The notes under the pieces were generated by a model, which was not told where the DNA came from, searched no databases, and was given only the letters and a program-made list of their open reading frames with translations. DNA of 12,510 nt from Actinomycetota bacterium (lineage in GTDB: Bacteria > Actinomycetota > Actinomycetes > Propionibacteriales > Nocardioidaceae), in assembly GCA_009702305.1 (NCBI GenBank), contig WLIH01000018.1:1-12510 (forward strand), given 5' to 3'. Both the position numbers and the translations under genes were made by a program. Below, piece after piece: positions 6,537 through 12,510 of this stretch. Numbering within the stretch: the first letter of the stretch is position 1; every line of letters starts with the position of its first letter.

Positions 6537-7699
6537 TGACGGTCGAGGCGAACCCGCTGGCCGAGACGCCCCGCTCGGCGCTCTCCCAGGCCGAGGAGCG
6601 TTGGCGGCTCACGCTCGACCACTCCCCCCTCGGCATGGCGCTGGTCAGCCCGGCCGGCGCCTTCCTCCGGGTCAACCCCGCGCTGTGCGAGATCGTCGGC
6701 CACAGCGCCGAGATCCTGATCGGCCTGACCTTCCAGGACATCACCCATCCCGAGGACCTCGAGATGGACCTCGCGCTGGTCGACGAGTGCTTGCTGGGCC
6801 AGCGGACGTCGTACCGGCTGCTCAAGCGCTACCTGCACGCCGACGGGCGCCAGGTGTGGGTCGAGATCTCGGTGGCGCTGGTCCGCGACGAGGACGACGT
6901 GCCGCTGCACTTCGTGGTGCACGTCGAGGACGTCGGCGAGCAGATGGTCGCTCAGGCGCAGGTGCAGGCCCTGGTCTCCGAGCTGGCTGCCCGCACCGCC
7001 GAGCTGCAGCGCTCCAACGGCGAGCTGGAGCACTTCGCCGCCGTCGCGAGCCACGACCTGCGCTCGCCGCTGTCGGTGATCAGCGGCTACCTCGAACTGC
7101 TCGCCGCCGACCACGGCGACACCCTGGACGCTCGCGGACGCGGCTACCTCGACCGCGCGCAGGATGCCGCCGGGCGGATGATGGGGCTGCTCGACGCCCT
7201 GCTGGGCTACGCCCGTCTCGACGGCGATGTGCTCCGCCGCAGTCCGGTCGACATCGACCTCCTGCTCGACGAGGTCCTGGCCGACCTCAGTGCCGACGCC
7301 TGCCAGCTTGCGGCACACGTCGTACGCCGGATCGCACCGGGCGGTCTGCACGCCGACCCCGAGCTGGTGCGCCAGCTCCTGCAGAACCTCGTCGCCAATG
7401 CGGTGAAGTACCGCGCCCCCGAACGCGCTCTGGAGATCCTGGTCGAGCTGGAGCCGTCGGGCGGCGACTGGTGCCTCTCGGTCGTCGACAACGGCCGCGG
7501 CATCGCACCGGACCTGATCGAGCGGGCCTTCGACATGTTCACCCGTGATGAGGCGGACCCCACGCCCGGCGCCGGGATCGGTCTGGCGACGTGTCGTCGC
7601 ATCGTGGCTCGACACGGCGGGCGGATCTGGGCGGAGCCCGTCGTCGGCGGCGGGACCGCCGTACGCTGCCTGCTCCCCGGGCGTCGGGTGCTCGCCTGA
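6536..7699 (+). CDS. Soluble PAS-domain sensor histidine kinase
   Basis: A 387-residue histidine kinase without any membrane helix. A PAS domain with its PAC extension (about residues 20-136) ends in a short coiled-coil linker rich in Gln, Ala and Leu (137-165). The dimerisation domain holds the phospho-acceptor His173 in ASHDLRSPL, the form seen in phytochrome-like kinases. The ATPase domain has the N box LLQNLVANAVKYR (Asn284, Asn288), the G1 box DNGRGI (318-323), an F box (AFDMFTR) and the G2 box GAGIGLAT. It should sense a cytoplasmic signal through the PAS fold; the ligand is unknown. Its ATG shares one base with the TGA of the receiver gene. AGGAG (6521-6525), 10 bases upstream, can serve as ribosome site. 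It is followed after 13 bases by a SRPBCC gene in the same direction. Confidence 0.94.
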   Translation: MTVEANPLAETPRSALSQAEERWRLTLDHSPLGMALVSPAGAFLRVNPALCEIVGHSAEILIGLTFQDITHPEDLEMDLALVDECLLGQRTSYRLLKRYLHADGRQVWVEISVALVRDEDDVPLHFVVHVEDVGEQMVAQAQVQALVSELAARTAELQRSNGELEHFAAVASHDLRSPLSVISGYLELLAADHGDTLDARGRGYLDRAQDAAGRMMGLLDALLGYARLDGDVLRRSPVDIDLLLDEVLADLSADACQLAAHVVRRIAPGGLHADPELVRQLLQNLVANAVKYRAPERALEILVELEPSGGDWCLSVVDNGRGIAPDLIERAFDMFTRDEADPTPGAGIGLATCRRIVARHGGRIWAEPVVGGGTAVRCLLPGRRVLA

Positions 7700-7712
7700 C
7701 AGGATGCGGGTC

Positions 7713-8207
7713 ATGCCCGACCTCACCACGCGCATCGAGACCTCGCGGACCATCGCCGCGCCCGCCTCCGCGATCTTCGCCCTGCTCAGCGACCCCCACG
7801 GCCACGTCGCGATCGACGCGACCGGGATGCTGCAGGATGCGACGGGCGAGCCGGTCACCGCAGCCGGCGAGTCCTTCGCGATCCACATGGACCGCGAGTC
7901 CCTCGGCGACATCCCCGAGATGGGCAGGTACGACGTCACCGTCACGATCCGCGACCACGAGCCCGACCGGCTGATCTCCTGGACGATCCTGGGTCGGATC
8001 CGCCCGCAGATCGGACACGTCTTCGGCTACCGACTCGAGCCGGGTGCCGAGGACGGCACCACGCTCGTCACGTCCTTCTACGACTGGAGCGACATCCACG
8101 AGGACTGGAAGGCGATGGACATGTTCCCCGTCGTCCCTCCCGACGCCCTGCGCCAGACGCTCGGCATCCTCGACCGCACCGTCCGCCGCGGCTACCCGCG
8201 GGGCTGA
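7713..8207 (+). CDS. SRPBCC family protein (START-like/AHSA1-like fold)
   Basis: A 164-residue protein of the SRPBCC helix-grip superfamily, which has a deep hydrophobic pocket and binds lipids, polyketides or other small hydrophobic ligands. The N-terminus (RIETSRTIAAPASAIFALLSD) is the typical first strand and helix; later LISWTILGRIRPQIGHVFGY and TTLVTSFYDWSD form the central strands, and the C-terminal helix has the pattern RQTLGILDRTVRRG. No catalytic motif is visible. The ATG at 7713 is preferred because AGGA (7701-7704) is 8 bases upstream; an in-frame ATG at 7704 would add three residues. It lies 13 bases after the kinase gene, so it is probably its operon partner, though a functional link is inference. 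A long hairpin follows the stop codon. Confidence 0.85.
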   Translation: MPDLTTRIETSRTIAAPASAIFALLSDPHGHVAIDATGMLQDATGEPVTAAGESFAIHMDRESLGDIPEMGRYDVTVTIRDHEPDRLISWTILGRIRPQIGHVFGYRLEPGAEDGTTLVTSFYDWSDIHEDWKAMDMFPVVPPDALRQTLGILDRTVRRGYPRG

Positions 8208-8224
8208 GCCGGGTGGTCCGGATG

Positions 8225-8280
8225 GTCAGGGACCTTCGGCACACGGACGCCGCCGGACGTCCGTGCCGAAGGTCCCTGAC
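8225..8280. terminator. Very long hairpin between convergent genes, probable bidirectional terminator
   Basis: The arms 8225-8249 and 8258-8280 pair over 23 base pairs, interrupted only by a two-base bulge (around 8242-8243); the loop is 8 bases (8250-8257). It starts 18 bases after the SRPBCC stop and ends 30 bases before the end of the convergent dehydrogenase gene, so it can end transcripts from both sides. There is no T-run on either strand. The rest of this 103-base gap shows nothing else. Confidence 0.75.
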
Positions 8281-8310
8281 TATCTCCGCAGTGCCTGCTC
8301 GGCGGACGGC

Positions 8311-9534
8311 TCAGCGAGCCGAGTAGTCGTGGAAGCCGCGCTTGGTCTTGCGACCGAGGTAGCCGTCGGCAACGACCTTCTTGAGGCTCGCGGCCGGAGC
8401 GAAACCAGGCTCGCGGAACTCCCGCAGCAGCTCCTCCTGGATCGCGAGCGACACGTCGTTGCCCACGACGTCGAAGAGCTCGAAGGGACCCATGGGGAAC
8501 GACGCCTGCTCCTTGATCGCCGCGTCGATCTCGCTCAGCTCGACACCGCCCTCGGAGAGCGTCGCCGCGTCGTTGAGGTAGGGGAAGAGCAGGGCGTTGA
8601 CGATGAAGCCGGCCCGGTCGCCGCACGACACGGCGACCTTGCCGACCTTGGCGCAGAGCGCACGCACGGTCTCGTCGACGTCGACCGCGGTCTGCTGCGT
8701 CGTGACGACCTCGACCAGCTTCATGACGGGCGCCGGGTTGAAGAAGTGCATGCCGATGACGGCCTCGGGGCGCGAGGTCGCGTCGGCGCAGGAGGTGATC
8801 GGCAGCGAGGAGGTCGTCGTGGCGAGGATGGCTCCGGGCTTGCAGATGCGGTCGAGGTCACCGAAGAGCTCGGTCTTGATCGCGAGGTCCTCGGCGATGG
8901 CCTCGACGACGAGGTCGACCTCGGCCAGCGCGTCGCGCGAGGTCGCGCCGGTCAACCGACCCAGCACCTCGGCCTTGGTCGCCTCGTCGAGCTTGCCGCG
9001 CGAGATCGCCTTGTCGAGCGACCTCGTGATCGCCGCGGTGACGCCGTCGACCTTGTCCTGACCGCGCCCGACGTAGACGACGTCGTAGCCGCTCTTGGCG
9101 AACACCTCGACGATGCCCGAGGCCATCGTGCCGGTGCCGACGACGCCGACCGTGCGGATCTCGTGGCGCAGCTGCGGCGCGTCGTCGGCCGACGGGGTCT
9201 CGCCGTCGGCGACGACCGCTCCGTCGGCGTACGCGTAGAAGCCGCGACCGGCGCCCTGGCCGGTGTGACCCTGGGCGATCAGCGACTCGAGCAGGTCCGC
9301 CGGCTGGTGCAGGTGGTCGCCGGTCTCGGCGTAGCGCGCGGCGAGCGCGTCGCGCACGACGTCGAGGCCGATCTCGTCGAGAGTCGTCAGCGGACCCTTC
9401 GGATAGCCGCAGCCGAAGCGCATCGCCGCGTCGATGTCGGCGCGCGAGGCGTACTTCTCCTCGTACATCCGGACGGCGTGGTTCAGGTACGGGTAGACCA
9501 GGGTCTGCGCGATCTGCTCGTTCGTGGAAGTCAT
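8311..9534 (-). CDS. 3-hydroxyacyl-CoA (3-hydroxybutyryl-CoA) dehydrogenase with C-N-C domain order
   Basis: A 407-residue NAD-dependent dehydrogenase that oxidises 3-hydroxyacyl-CoA to 3-ketoacyl-CoA in beta-oxidation or butyrate/PHB metabolism. The core is standard: a Rossmann motif VVGTGTMASG (131-140), Glu211 in VVEAIAED, the catalytic His263 in GMHFFNPAP with Glu275 twelve residues later, then the C-terminal domain starting GDRAGFIVNALL (305-316). Unusually, about 100 residues before the Rossmann fold (1-102) look like a second copy of the C-terminal domain: YPYLNHA (14-20) mirrors FPYLNDA (317-323), GYPKGP mirrors SFPMGP, and GRGFYAY mirrors KRGFHDY. The ATG at 9534 has no Shine-Dalgarno. 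A possible -10 box lies 19 bases upstream. The GNAT gene is 36 bases upstream on the same strand. Substrate chain length cannot be read from sequence. Confidence 0.93.
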   Translation of the reverse strand: MTSTNEQIAQTLVYPYLNHAVRMYEEKYASRADIDAAMRFGCGYPKGPLTTLDEIGLDVVRDALAARYAETGDHLHQPADLLESLIAQGHTGQGAGRGFYAYADGAVVADGETPSADDAPQLRHEIRTVGVVGTGTMASGIVEVFAKSGYDVVYVGRGQDKVDGVTAAITRSLDKAISRGKLDEATKAEVLGRLTGATSRDALAEVDLVVEAIAEDLAIKTELFGDLDRICKPGAILATTTSSLPITSCADATSRPEAVIGMHFFNPAPVMKLVEVVTTQQTAVDVDETVRALCAKVGKVAVSCGDRAGFIVNALLFPYLNDAATLSEGGVELSEIDAAIKEQASFPMGPFELFDVVGNDVSLAIQEELLREFREPGFAPAASLKKVVADGYLGRKTKRGFHDYSAR

Positions 9535-9553
9535 GGCGCAGATGATCGCACGA

Positions 9554-9577
9554 AATCTACTGGCGGGTAATCACCCG
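9554..9577 (-). promoter_or_regulatory. Putative promoter -10 and overlapping operator-like dyads of the dehydrogenase gene
   Basis: On the minus strand TAGATT (9559-9554) fits a -10 box, 19 bases before the ATG at 9534. The 12-base imperfect dyad TACTGGCGGGTA (plus strand 9558-9569) overlaps it, and a second dyad, CGGGT-AATC-ACCCG (9564-9577), overlaps both and runs into the GNAT stop codon. Such a layout suits a repressor of the TetR type that blocks polymerase, as is common for fatty-acid genes, but no regulator is in the window. Confidence 0.38.
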
Positions 9578-10095
9578 TTCCGCAGGGCGATCCGCATGGC
9601 CACCCGGACGCCGTTCTCGTGCAGCCCGAGCTCGCGCTCGTGGGCCAGCAACGCCGCCAGCCACCGCGCGGGCTCGTCGACCTCGGTGAAGCCGAGAGCG
9701 CGGTAGAAGGGACCGTTCCACGCCACGTCTCGGTAGGTGCACAGGGTCAGCTCGCCGTGACCAGACCAGCGCGCCTCCTCCATCGCGGCCCGCACGAGCG
9801 CCGCCCCGTGTCCCTGACGTTGCCGGGCGGGATGCACCGACAGCTGCTCGAGGTGCGCGGCCCCGTCGTGGAGCACCACATGGGCGAAGCCGTACGCCGG
9901 CTCCCCCACCACCAGCACGAAGCCGGGCTGCAGCGCCCGATCCAGCCCGGACGGCGCGGGTGCCAGCAGTGCCGGCACCGCCGCAGACCCGAACAGCTCG
10001 ACGAACTGCGCCGCCCCCGAGTCCTCGAGCGCGGCCAGGTGCCTCAGCTCCGAGGGGCGGGCGTGGCGCACGGTCGTGCCGCTGCGGCGTTCCAT
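9571..10095 (-). CDS. GNAT family N-acetyltransferase
   Basis: A 174-residue acetyltransferase of the GNAT superfamily, which moves an acetyl group from acetyl-CoA to an amine; the acceptor is unknown. The CoA-binding motif A is clear in [20 protein letters not shown] (the Q/R-x-x-G-x-G/A signature). Motif B is seen as [10 protein letters not shown], the usual Y-x-x-x-G-F end of the fold. The N-terminus ([17 protein letters not shown]) is the typical first strand and helix. The ATG at 10095 is preferred because a TACAGT -10 lies 7 bases upstream, giving a leaderless mRNA. The gene is divergent from nucS with only 25 bases between start codons, and it precedes the dehydrogenase gene by 36 bases. 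Confidence 0.9.
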   Translation of the reverse strand: MERRSGTTVRHARPSELRHLAALEDSGAAQFVELFGSAAVPALLAPAPSGLDRALQPGFVLVVGEPAYGFAHVVLHDGAAHLEQLSVHPARQRQGHGAALVRAAMEEARWSGHGELTLCTYRDVAWNGPFYRALGFTEVDEPARWLAALLAHERELGLHENGVRVAMRIALRNG

Positions 10096-10102
10096 GTCGC
10101 AG

Positions 10103-10112
10103 ACTGTAGATT
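10103..10112. promoter_or_regulatory. Overlapping divergent -10 elements of the GNAT and nucS genes
   Basis: The minus strand reads TACAGT (10108-10103), 7 bases before the GNAT ATG. The plus strand reads TAGATT (10107-10112), 8 bases before the nucS GTG. The two TANNNT boxes share bases 10107-10108, forming a bidirectional promoter core. No good -35 is seen for either direction. Confidence 0.5.
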
Positions 10113-10120
10113 CACCGACC

Positions 10121-10819
10121 GTGAGAATCGTCGTGGCTCGCTGTCAGATCGACTACGCCGGACGCCTGAGTGCCCACCTGCCGTTGGCGACCCGGGTGCT
10201 GATGATCAAGGCCGACGGGTCGGTGCTCGTGCACTCCGACGGGGGCTCCTACAAGCCGCTCAACTGGATGTCTCCGCCGTGCACCCTGCGGGAGGGCACC
10301 ACCGACGACGGCCAGATCGAGTGGACCGTCACCTCGCGTGCCAGCGGCAAGGGCCCGGAGGACACCCTGCGCATCCTCATCGAGGAGGTCGTCCACGACA
10401 CCTCCCACGATCTCGGCATCGACCCCGGCCTGCAGAAGGACGGTGTCGAGAAGCACCTGCAGGAGCTGCTCGCGGACCACCCGGCCACCCTGGCCGACGG
10501 GCTGACGCTCGTGCGCCGGGAGTACCCGACCGCCATCGGCCCGGTCGATCTGATGTGTCGCGATGCCGGCGGCGCCAGCGTCGCCGTCGAGATCAAGCGC
10601 CGAGGCGACATCGACGGCGTCGAGCAGCTCACCCGCTACCTCGAGCTCCTCAACCGCGATCCGCTGCTGACCGGCAAGGGCGCCGTGCGCGGCATCTTCG
10701 CCGCGCAGGAGATCAAGCCGCAGGCCCGCGTGCTCGCCACCGACCGCGGCATCACCTGCGCCGTGGTCGACTACGACGCCCTGCGCGGCCTCGACGACCC
10801 GAGCCACCGGCTGTTCTAG
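10121..10819 (+). CDS. nucS: Endonuclease NucS (non-canonical mismatch repair)
   Basis: A 232-residue NucS/EndoMS endonuclease. In Actinobacteria lacking MutS/MutL, NucS cuts both strands at mismatches and keeps mutation rates low. The N-terminal DNA-binding domain begins [20 protein letters not shown] and contains the hallmark [10 protein letters not shown] (44-53). The C-terminal nuclease domain has a restriction-enzyme-like core with Asp143 (GPVDLMC), Glu157 and Lys159 (VAVEIKRR) and Gln169 in GVEQLTRY. The protein ends in HRLF, like the C-terminal beta-clamp contact reported for corynebacterial NucS. The GTG at 10121 matches the usual family N-terminus; an upstream ATG at 10076 would overlap the GNAT gene and add atypical residues. 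A TANNNT box 8 bases upstream suggests leaderless translation. The convergent nuclease-fold gene ends 10 bases away. Confidence 0.97.
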   Translation: MRIVVARCQIDYAGRLSAHLPLATRVLMIKADGSVLVHSDGGSYKPLNWMSPPCTLREGTTDDGQIEWTVTSRASGKGPEDTLRILIEEVVHDTSHDLGIDPGLQKDGVEKHLQELLADHPATLADGLTLVRREYPTAIGPVDLMCRDAGGASVAVEIKRRGDIDGVEQLTRYLELLNRDPLLTGKGAVRGIFAAQEIKPQARVLATDRGITCAVVDYDALRGLDDPSHRLF

Positions 10820-10829
10820 CGCCTCCGAC

Positions 10830-11873
10830 TCAGAGGGGCAGCCCGGGGATGATCCCGCCGAGCAGCCCGCCTCCGCCGGTCGCGGTGCGCATCGTGACGA
10901 TGGCGGCCGAGCGATAGATGCAGTGGTCGGAGGTCGACGCGGCGCAGGAGGCTCGGACGTCGGAGGCGTCCGCCGCGTTGTCGGAGTAGAAGATGTAGTC
11001 CAGCTTGTGCTGGAACGACGTGAGGTCGGCCTTGCTGGCGTGGGTGAACTCCCCCGAGCGGCACCAGGTCGCCGAGCAGGCGACCGGTCGGCCGTCCTCG
11101 TCGAGAGCGTTGCCGAAGAAGCGGGTGTCGGACTGGTCCCCCTCGACGAACTGCCCGAGACCGCTGAGCTCGCCCCGGCGGTCGAGCTCGTAGAGGTTGT
11201 CCATCTCGCGACGCGCCGCGCCGGCGTTGAAGTCGCCGGCGACGACGACGGCCTGAGCACCGTCGCTGATGCGCTGACGGAACAGCTCCTGGATGACGGC
11301 GGTCTGCTCGGTGCGGATGCGTGAGTTGCCGCGCTCGGAGCGCAGGTGCGTCGAGCAGGCGCGCAGCGCGTCGGAGGCGAAGCCCTTGACGACGATGTCG
11401 GCGCAGGTGATGTGGTTCGTCTTGTCGCTGATGTGGTGGTAGGTGTCGCCCAGCTGGGTGACCGTGATGTCGCGCATCGGCCAGCGCGAGGCGAGCACCT
11501 CGCCGAGCTGGCCGGGGCCGCCGAACAACGACGGGCAGCCGGGGTGGTTCTTCGTCATCGGGGTGAAGACGACGCGCCACCCGCGCAGCCGGCTGCGCAG
11601 TGCACTCGCCTGGGTCGCGCAGACCTCCTGCAGGGCGACGACGTCGGGGTTGCTCTTCTGCACCTGCAGGACGACCCGATCGACGGCCGCCCCGTCGCCG
11701 TGGAAGAGCATCGCGCCGGCGATGTTGTGCGACACCACCTCGAGCTCGTACGTCGACGTGGCCGGCGCCTCCGCGCGGGACTGGTCGTCGGCGGCGCCCG
11801 CCGGCGCCGGCACCCAGGTCAGCCCCAGAGCGAGCATCAGCGCACCCACGAGCCCCGATCCGCGACGTCCCAT
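10830..11873 (-). CDS. Secreted endonuclease/exonuclease/phosphatase-fold protein
   Basis: A 347-residue secreted protein of the DNase I-like endonuclease/exonuclease/phosphatase superfamily; family members hydrolyse DNA, phospholipids or phosphoinositides, and the substrate here is open. A signal peptide (MGRRGSG, then a Leu/Ala core, cleavage after APAGA, residue 27) is clear. Conserved sites follow in order: Asn50 (VSHNIAG), Glu83 (VALQEV), His176 (STHL), Asp214 and Asn216 (AGDFNAG), Asp292 (KLDYIFYS), and Asp316-His317 (SDHC). Eight cysteines (85, 113, 157, 173, 266, 271, 310, 318) suggest up to four disulfides. The tail is hydrophobic and Gly-rich (GGGGLLGGIIPGLPL). The ATG at 11873 starts the signal peptide and has GGGAG 8 bases upstream; a longer frame to 12050 runs antisense into the DUF952 gene. 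Confidence 0.9.
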   Translation of the reverse strand: MGRRGSGLVGALMLALGLTWVPAPAGAADDQSRAEAPATSTYELEVVSHNIAGAMLFHGDGAAVDRVVLQVQKSNPDVVALQEVCATQASALRSRLRGWRVVFTPMTKNHPGCPSLFGGPGQLGEVLASRWPMRDITVTQLGDTYHHISDKTNHITCADIVVKGFASDALRACSTHLRSERGNSRIRTEQTAVIQELFRQRISDGAQAVVVAGDFNAGAARREMDNLYELDRRGELSGLGQFVEGDQSDTRFFGNALDEDGRPVACSATWCRSGEFTHASKADLTSFQHKLDYIFYSDNAADASDVRASCAASTSDHCIYRSAAIVTMRTATGGGGLLGGIIPGLPL

Positions 11874-11902
11874 GTCCCCTGCTCCCACTCGATGGCGACC
11901 AC

Positions 11903-11908
11903 TACCGT
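11903..11908 (+). promoter_or_regulatory. -10 element (TACCGT) of the DUF952 gene
   Basis: TACCGT fits TANNNT, ends 8 bases before the GTG at 11917, and is identical to the -10 of the GH114-like gene. This suggests a leaderless or nearly leaderless mRNA. No clear -35 is visible. Confidence 0.45.
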
Positions 11909-11916
11909 GGTGCACC

Positions 11917-12291
11917 GTGAACAACGACGCCGACGACCAGGGGTCTCGCATCTTCCACGTCGCCCTGGAGCAGGACTGGACAGCCGCGCGGCTGGCCGGA
12001 TCGTATCGAGTCTCGACGCTCGGCGTGACGCTTGAGACCGAAGGGTTCATCCACGCGAGTCGAGCCGACCAGTGGCGAGGAGTGCTGGCCCGCTTCTATG
12101 CCGACGTGACCGAGCCGATGGTGCTGCTGGAGATCGATCCGAGCCGGCTCCGCAGCCCCGTGGTCGACGAGCCGCCCGCTCCCGGTCTCGTCGAGACCTT
12201 CCCGCACGTCTACGGCCCGATCGACCTCGACGCCGTGGTCGGCGTACGCCCGATCAGACGGGACCAGCCACCGTCGCCGCCGGGAGGGTGA
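11917..12291 (+). CDS. DUF952 domain protein
   Basis: A 124-residue cytoplasmic protein of the DUF952 family, whose function is unknown. The family pattern is clear: IFHVALEQDW near the N-terminus, then a GFIHAS motif, FYADVTEPMVLLEIDPSRL in the middle and a final FPHVYGPIDLDAVV. The GTG at 11917 is chosen because it sits 8 bases after a TANNNT -10, while further upstream the frame runs antisense through the secreted nuclease-fold gene. It is divergent from that gene with 43 bases between start codons. Its last 38 bases overlap the 3' end of the convergent kinase gene; the final residues (RRDQPPSPPGG) lie beyond the conserved domain. Confidence 0.87.
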   Translation: MNNDADDQGSRIFHVALEQDWTAARLAGSYRVSTLGVTLETEGFIHASRADQWRGVLARFYADVTEPMVLLEIDPSRLRSPVVDEPPAPGLVETFPHVYGPIDLDAVVGVRPIRRDQPPSPPGG

Positions 12292-12510
12292 CCCGCATGG
12301 TCGTGCCTTCCCCGACGACGCTGTCCGCGGAGATCGTCCCCCCGTGGGCCTCGACGATCGAGCGCGCGATCGACAGCCCGAGACCGACGCCCGGCACCTG
12401 ATCCTGCACGGCGCGCGATGCGCGGTAGAGGCGGTCGAAGATCAAGGGGAGCTCACCCGCAGCGATGCCCTGCCCGGTGTCGCGGACCTCGACCGTCACC
12501 GTGGCATCGC
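12254..12510 (-). CDS. Sensor histidine kinase, C-terminal ATPase part (truncated by window edge)
   Basis: Only the last 84 or so residues are visible, and the frame stays open to the right edge, so the start lies outside. The visible part is the end of a HATPase_c domain: the G1 box DTGQGI, the F box IFDRLYRA and the G2 box VPGVGLGLSIARSIVEAHGG. It closes with the usual strand pair GTTMRVTLP. This fits a membrane-bound sensor kinase of the OmpR-pathway type, which would normally sit next to a response-regulator gene beyond the window. The sequence ends in PAATVAGPV. It converges on the DUF952 gene and overlaps its 3' end by 38 bases. Confidence 0.92.
   Translation of the reverse strand, partial: DATVTVEVRDTGQGIAAGELPLIFDRLYRASRAVQDQVPGVGLGLSIARSIVEAHGGTISADSVVGEGTTMRVTLPAATVAGPV

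Noticed and set aside
6413..7945. A 510-codon minus-strand open frame across the PAS kinase
   Set aside because: It covers parts of three real genes, has shadow composition, and the kinase on the plus strand has every catalytic box.
8228..8245. Possible DosR/DevR-type site (GGGACCTTCGGC) inside the long hairpin
   Set aside because: Only one half resembles the GGGAC-N4-GTCCC consensus, the site is after gene ends and not upstream of a start, and the match is explained by the hairpin arm.
8044..9570. A 508-codon plus-strand open frame across the dehydrogenase gene
   Set aside because: It is a shadow frame rich in Arg, Asp, Val and Glu with no domain pattern, and it begins inside the SRPBCC gene in the wrong frame.
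1..12510. Mobile element, prophage, CRISPR array or tRNA gene
   Set aside because: I saw no transposase or integrase motif, no spaced direct repeats and no cloverleaf-like segment; gene composition appears uniform along the window.

Overview
The window is very G+C-rich, densely coded bacterial DNA. NucS, a CGNR zinc-finger regulator, many GTG starts and genes that begin 6-8 bases after a TANNNT -10 box all point to Actinomycetota. The overall flavour suggests a Nocardioides-like (Propionibacteriales) chromosome, but that genus-level guess is inference. I see no transposase, phage gene, tRNA, rRNA or CRISPR array. It looks like ordinary chromosome made of short transcription units that often face each other.

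Layout, left to right. (1) 1-2411: the 3' part of an AI-2E-family membrane permease converges on an EamA/DMT drug/metabolite exporter. The exporter is divergent from a CGNR zinc-finger regulator across a 38-bp promoter region. (2) 2419-3995 (minus strand): a secreted GH114-like glycosidase overlaps by a few bases a downstream alpha/beta hydrolase. (3) 4110-6038: a secreted subtilisin-like S8 protease, closed by a GC-rich hairpin. (4) 6159-8207: a receiver-only response regulator, a soluble PAS histidine kinase and a SRPBCC protein form a tight operon, ended by a very long hairpin. (5) 8311-10095 (minus strand): a 3-hydroxyacyl-CoA dehydrogenase with an unusual C-N-C domain order lies downstream of a GNAT acetyltransferase. 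(6) 10121-10819: the mismatch endonuclease NucS, divergent from the GNAT gene through overlapping -10 elements. (7) 10830-12291: a secreted, cysteine-rich endonuclease/exonuclease/phosphatase-fold protein is divergent from a small DUF952 protein. (8) 12254-12510 (minus strand): the C-terminal ATPase end of a sensor kinase that continues off the window and overlaps the DUF952 gene tail to tail.

Functionally this is a mixed housekeeping/accessory region. Three secreted enzymes (glycosidase, protease, nuclease/phosphatase fold) suggest turnover of extracellular polymers. Two signalling systems, one exporter/regulator pair and one fatty-acyl-CoA enzyme complete it. I did not find a convincing new defence or mobile system. 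The most unusual signals are the promoter architecture (repeated leaderless starts and a shared bidirectional -10), the 23-bp-stem hairpin at 8225-8280, and the dehydrogenase domain order.
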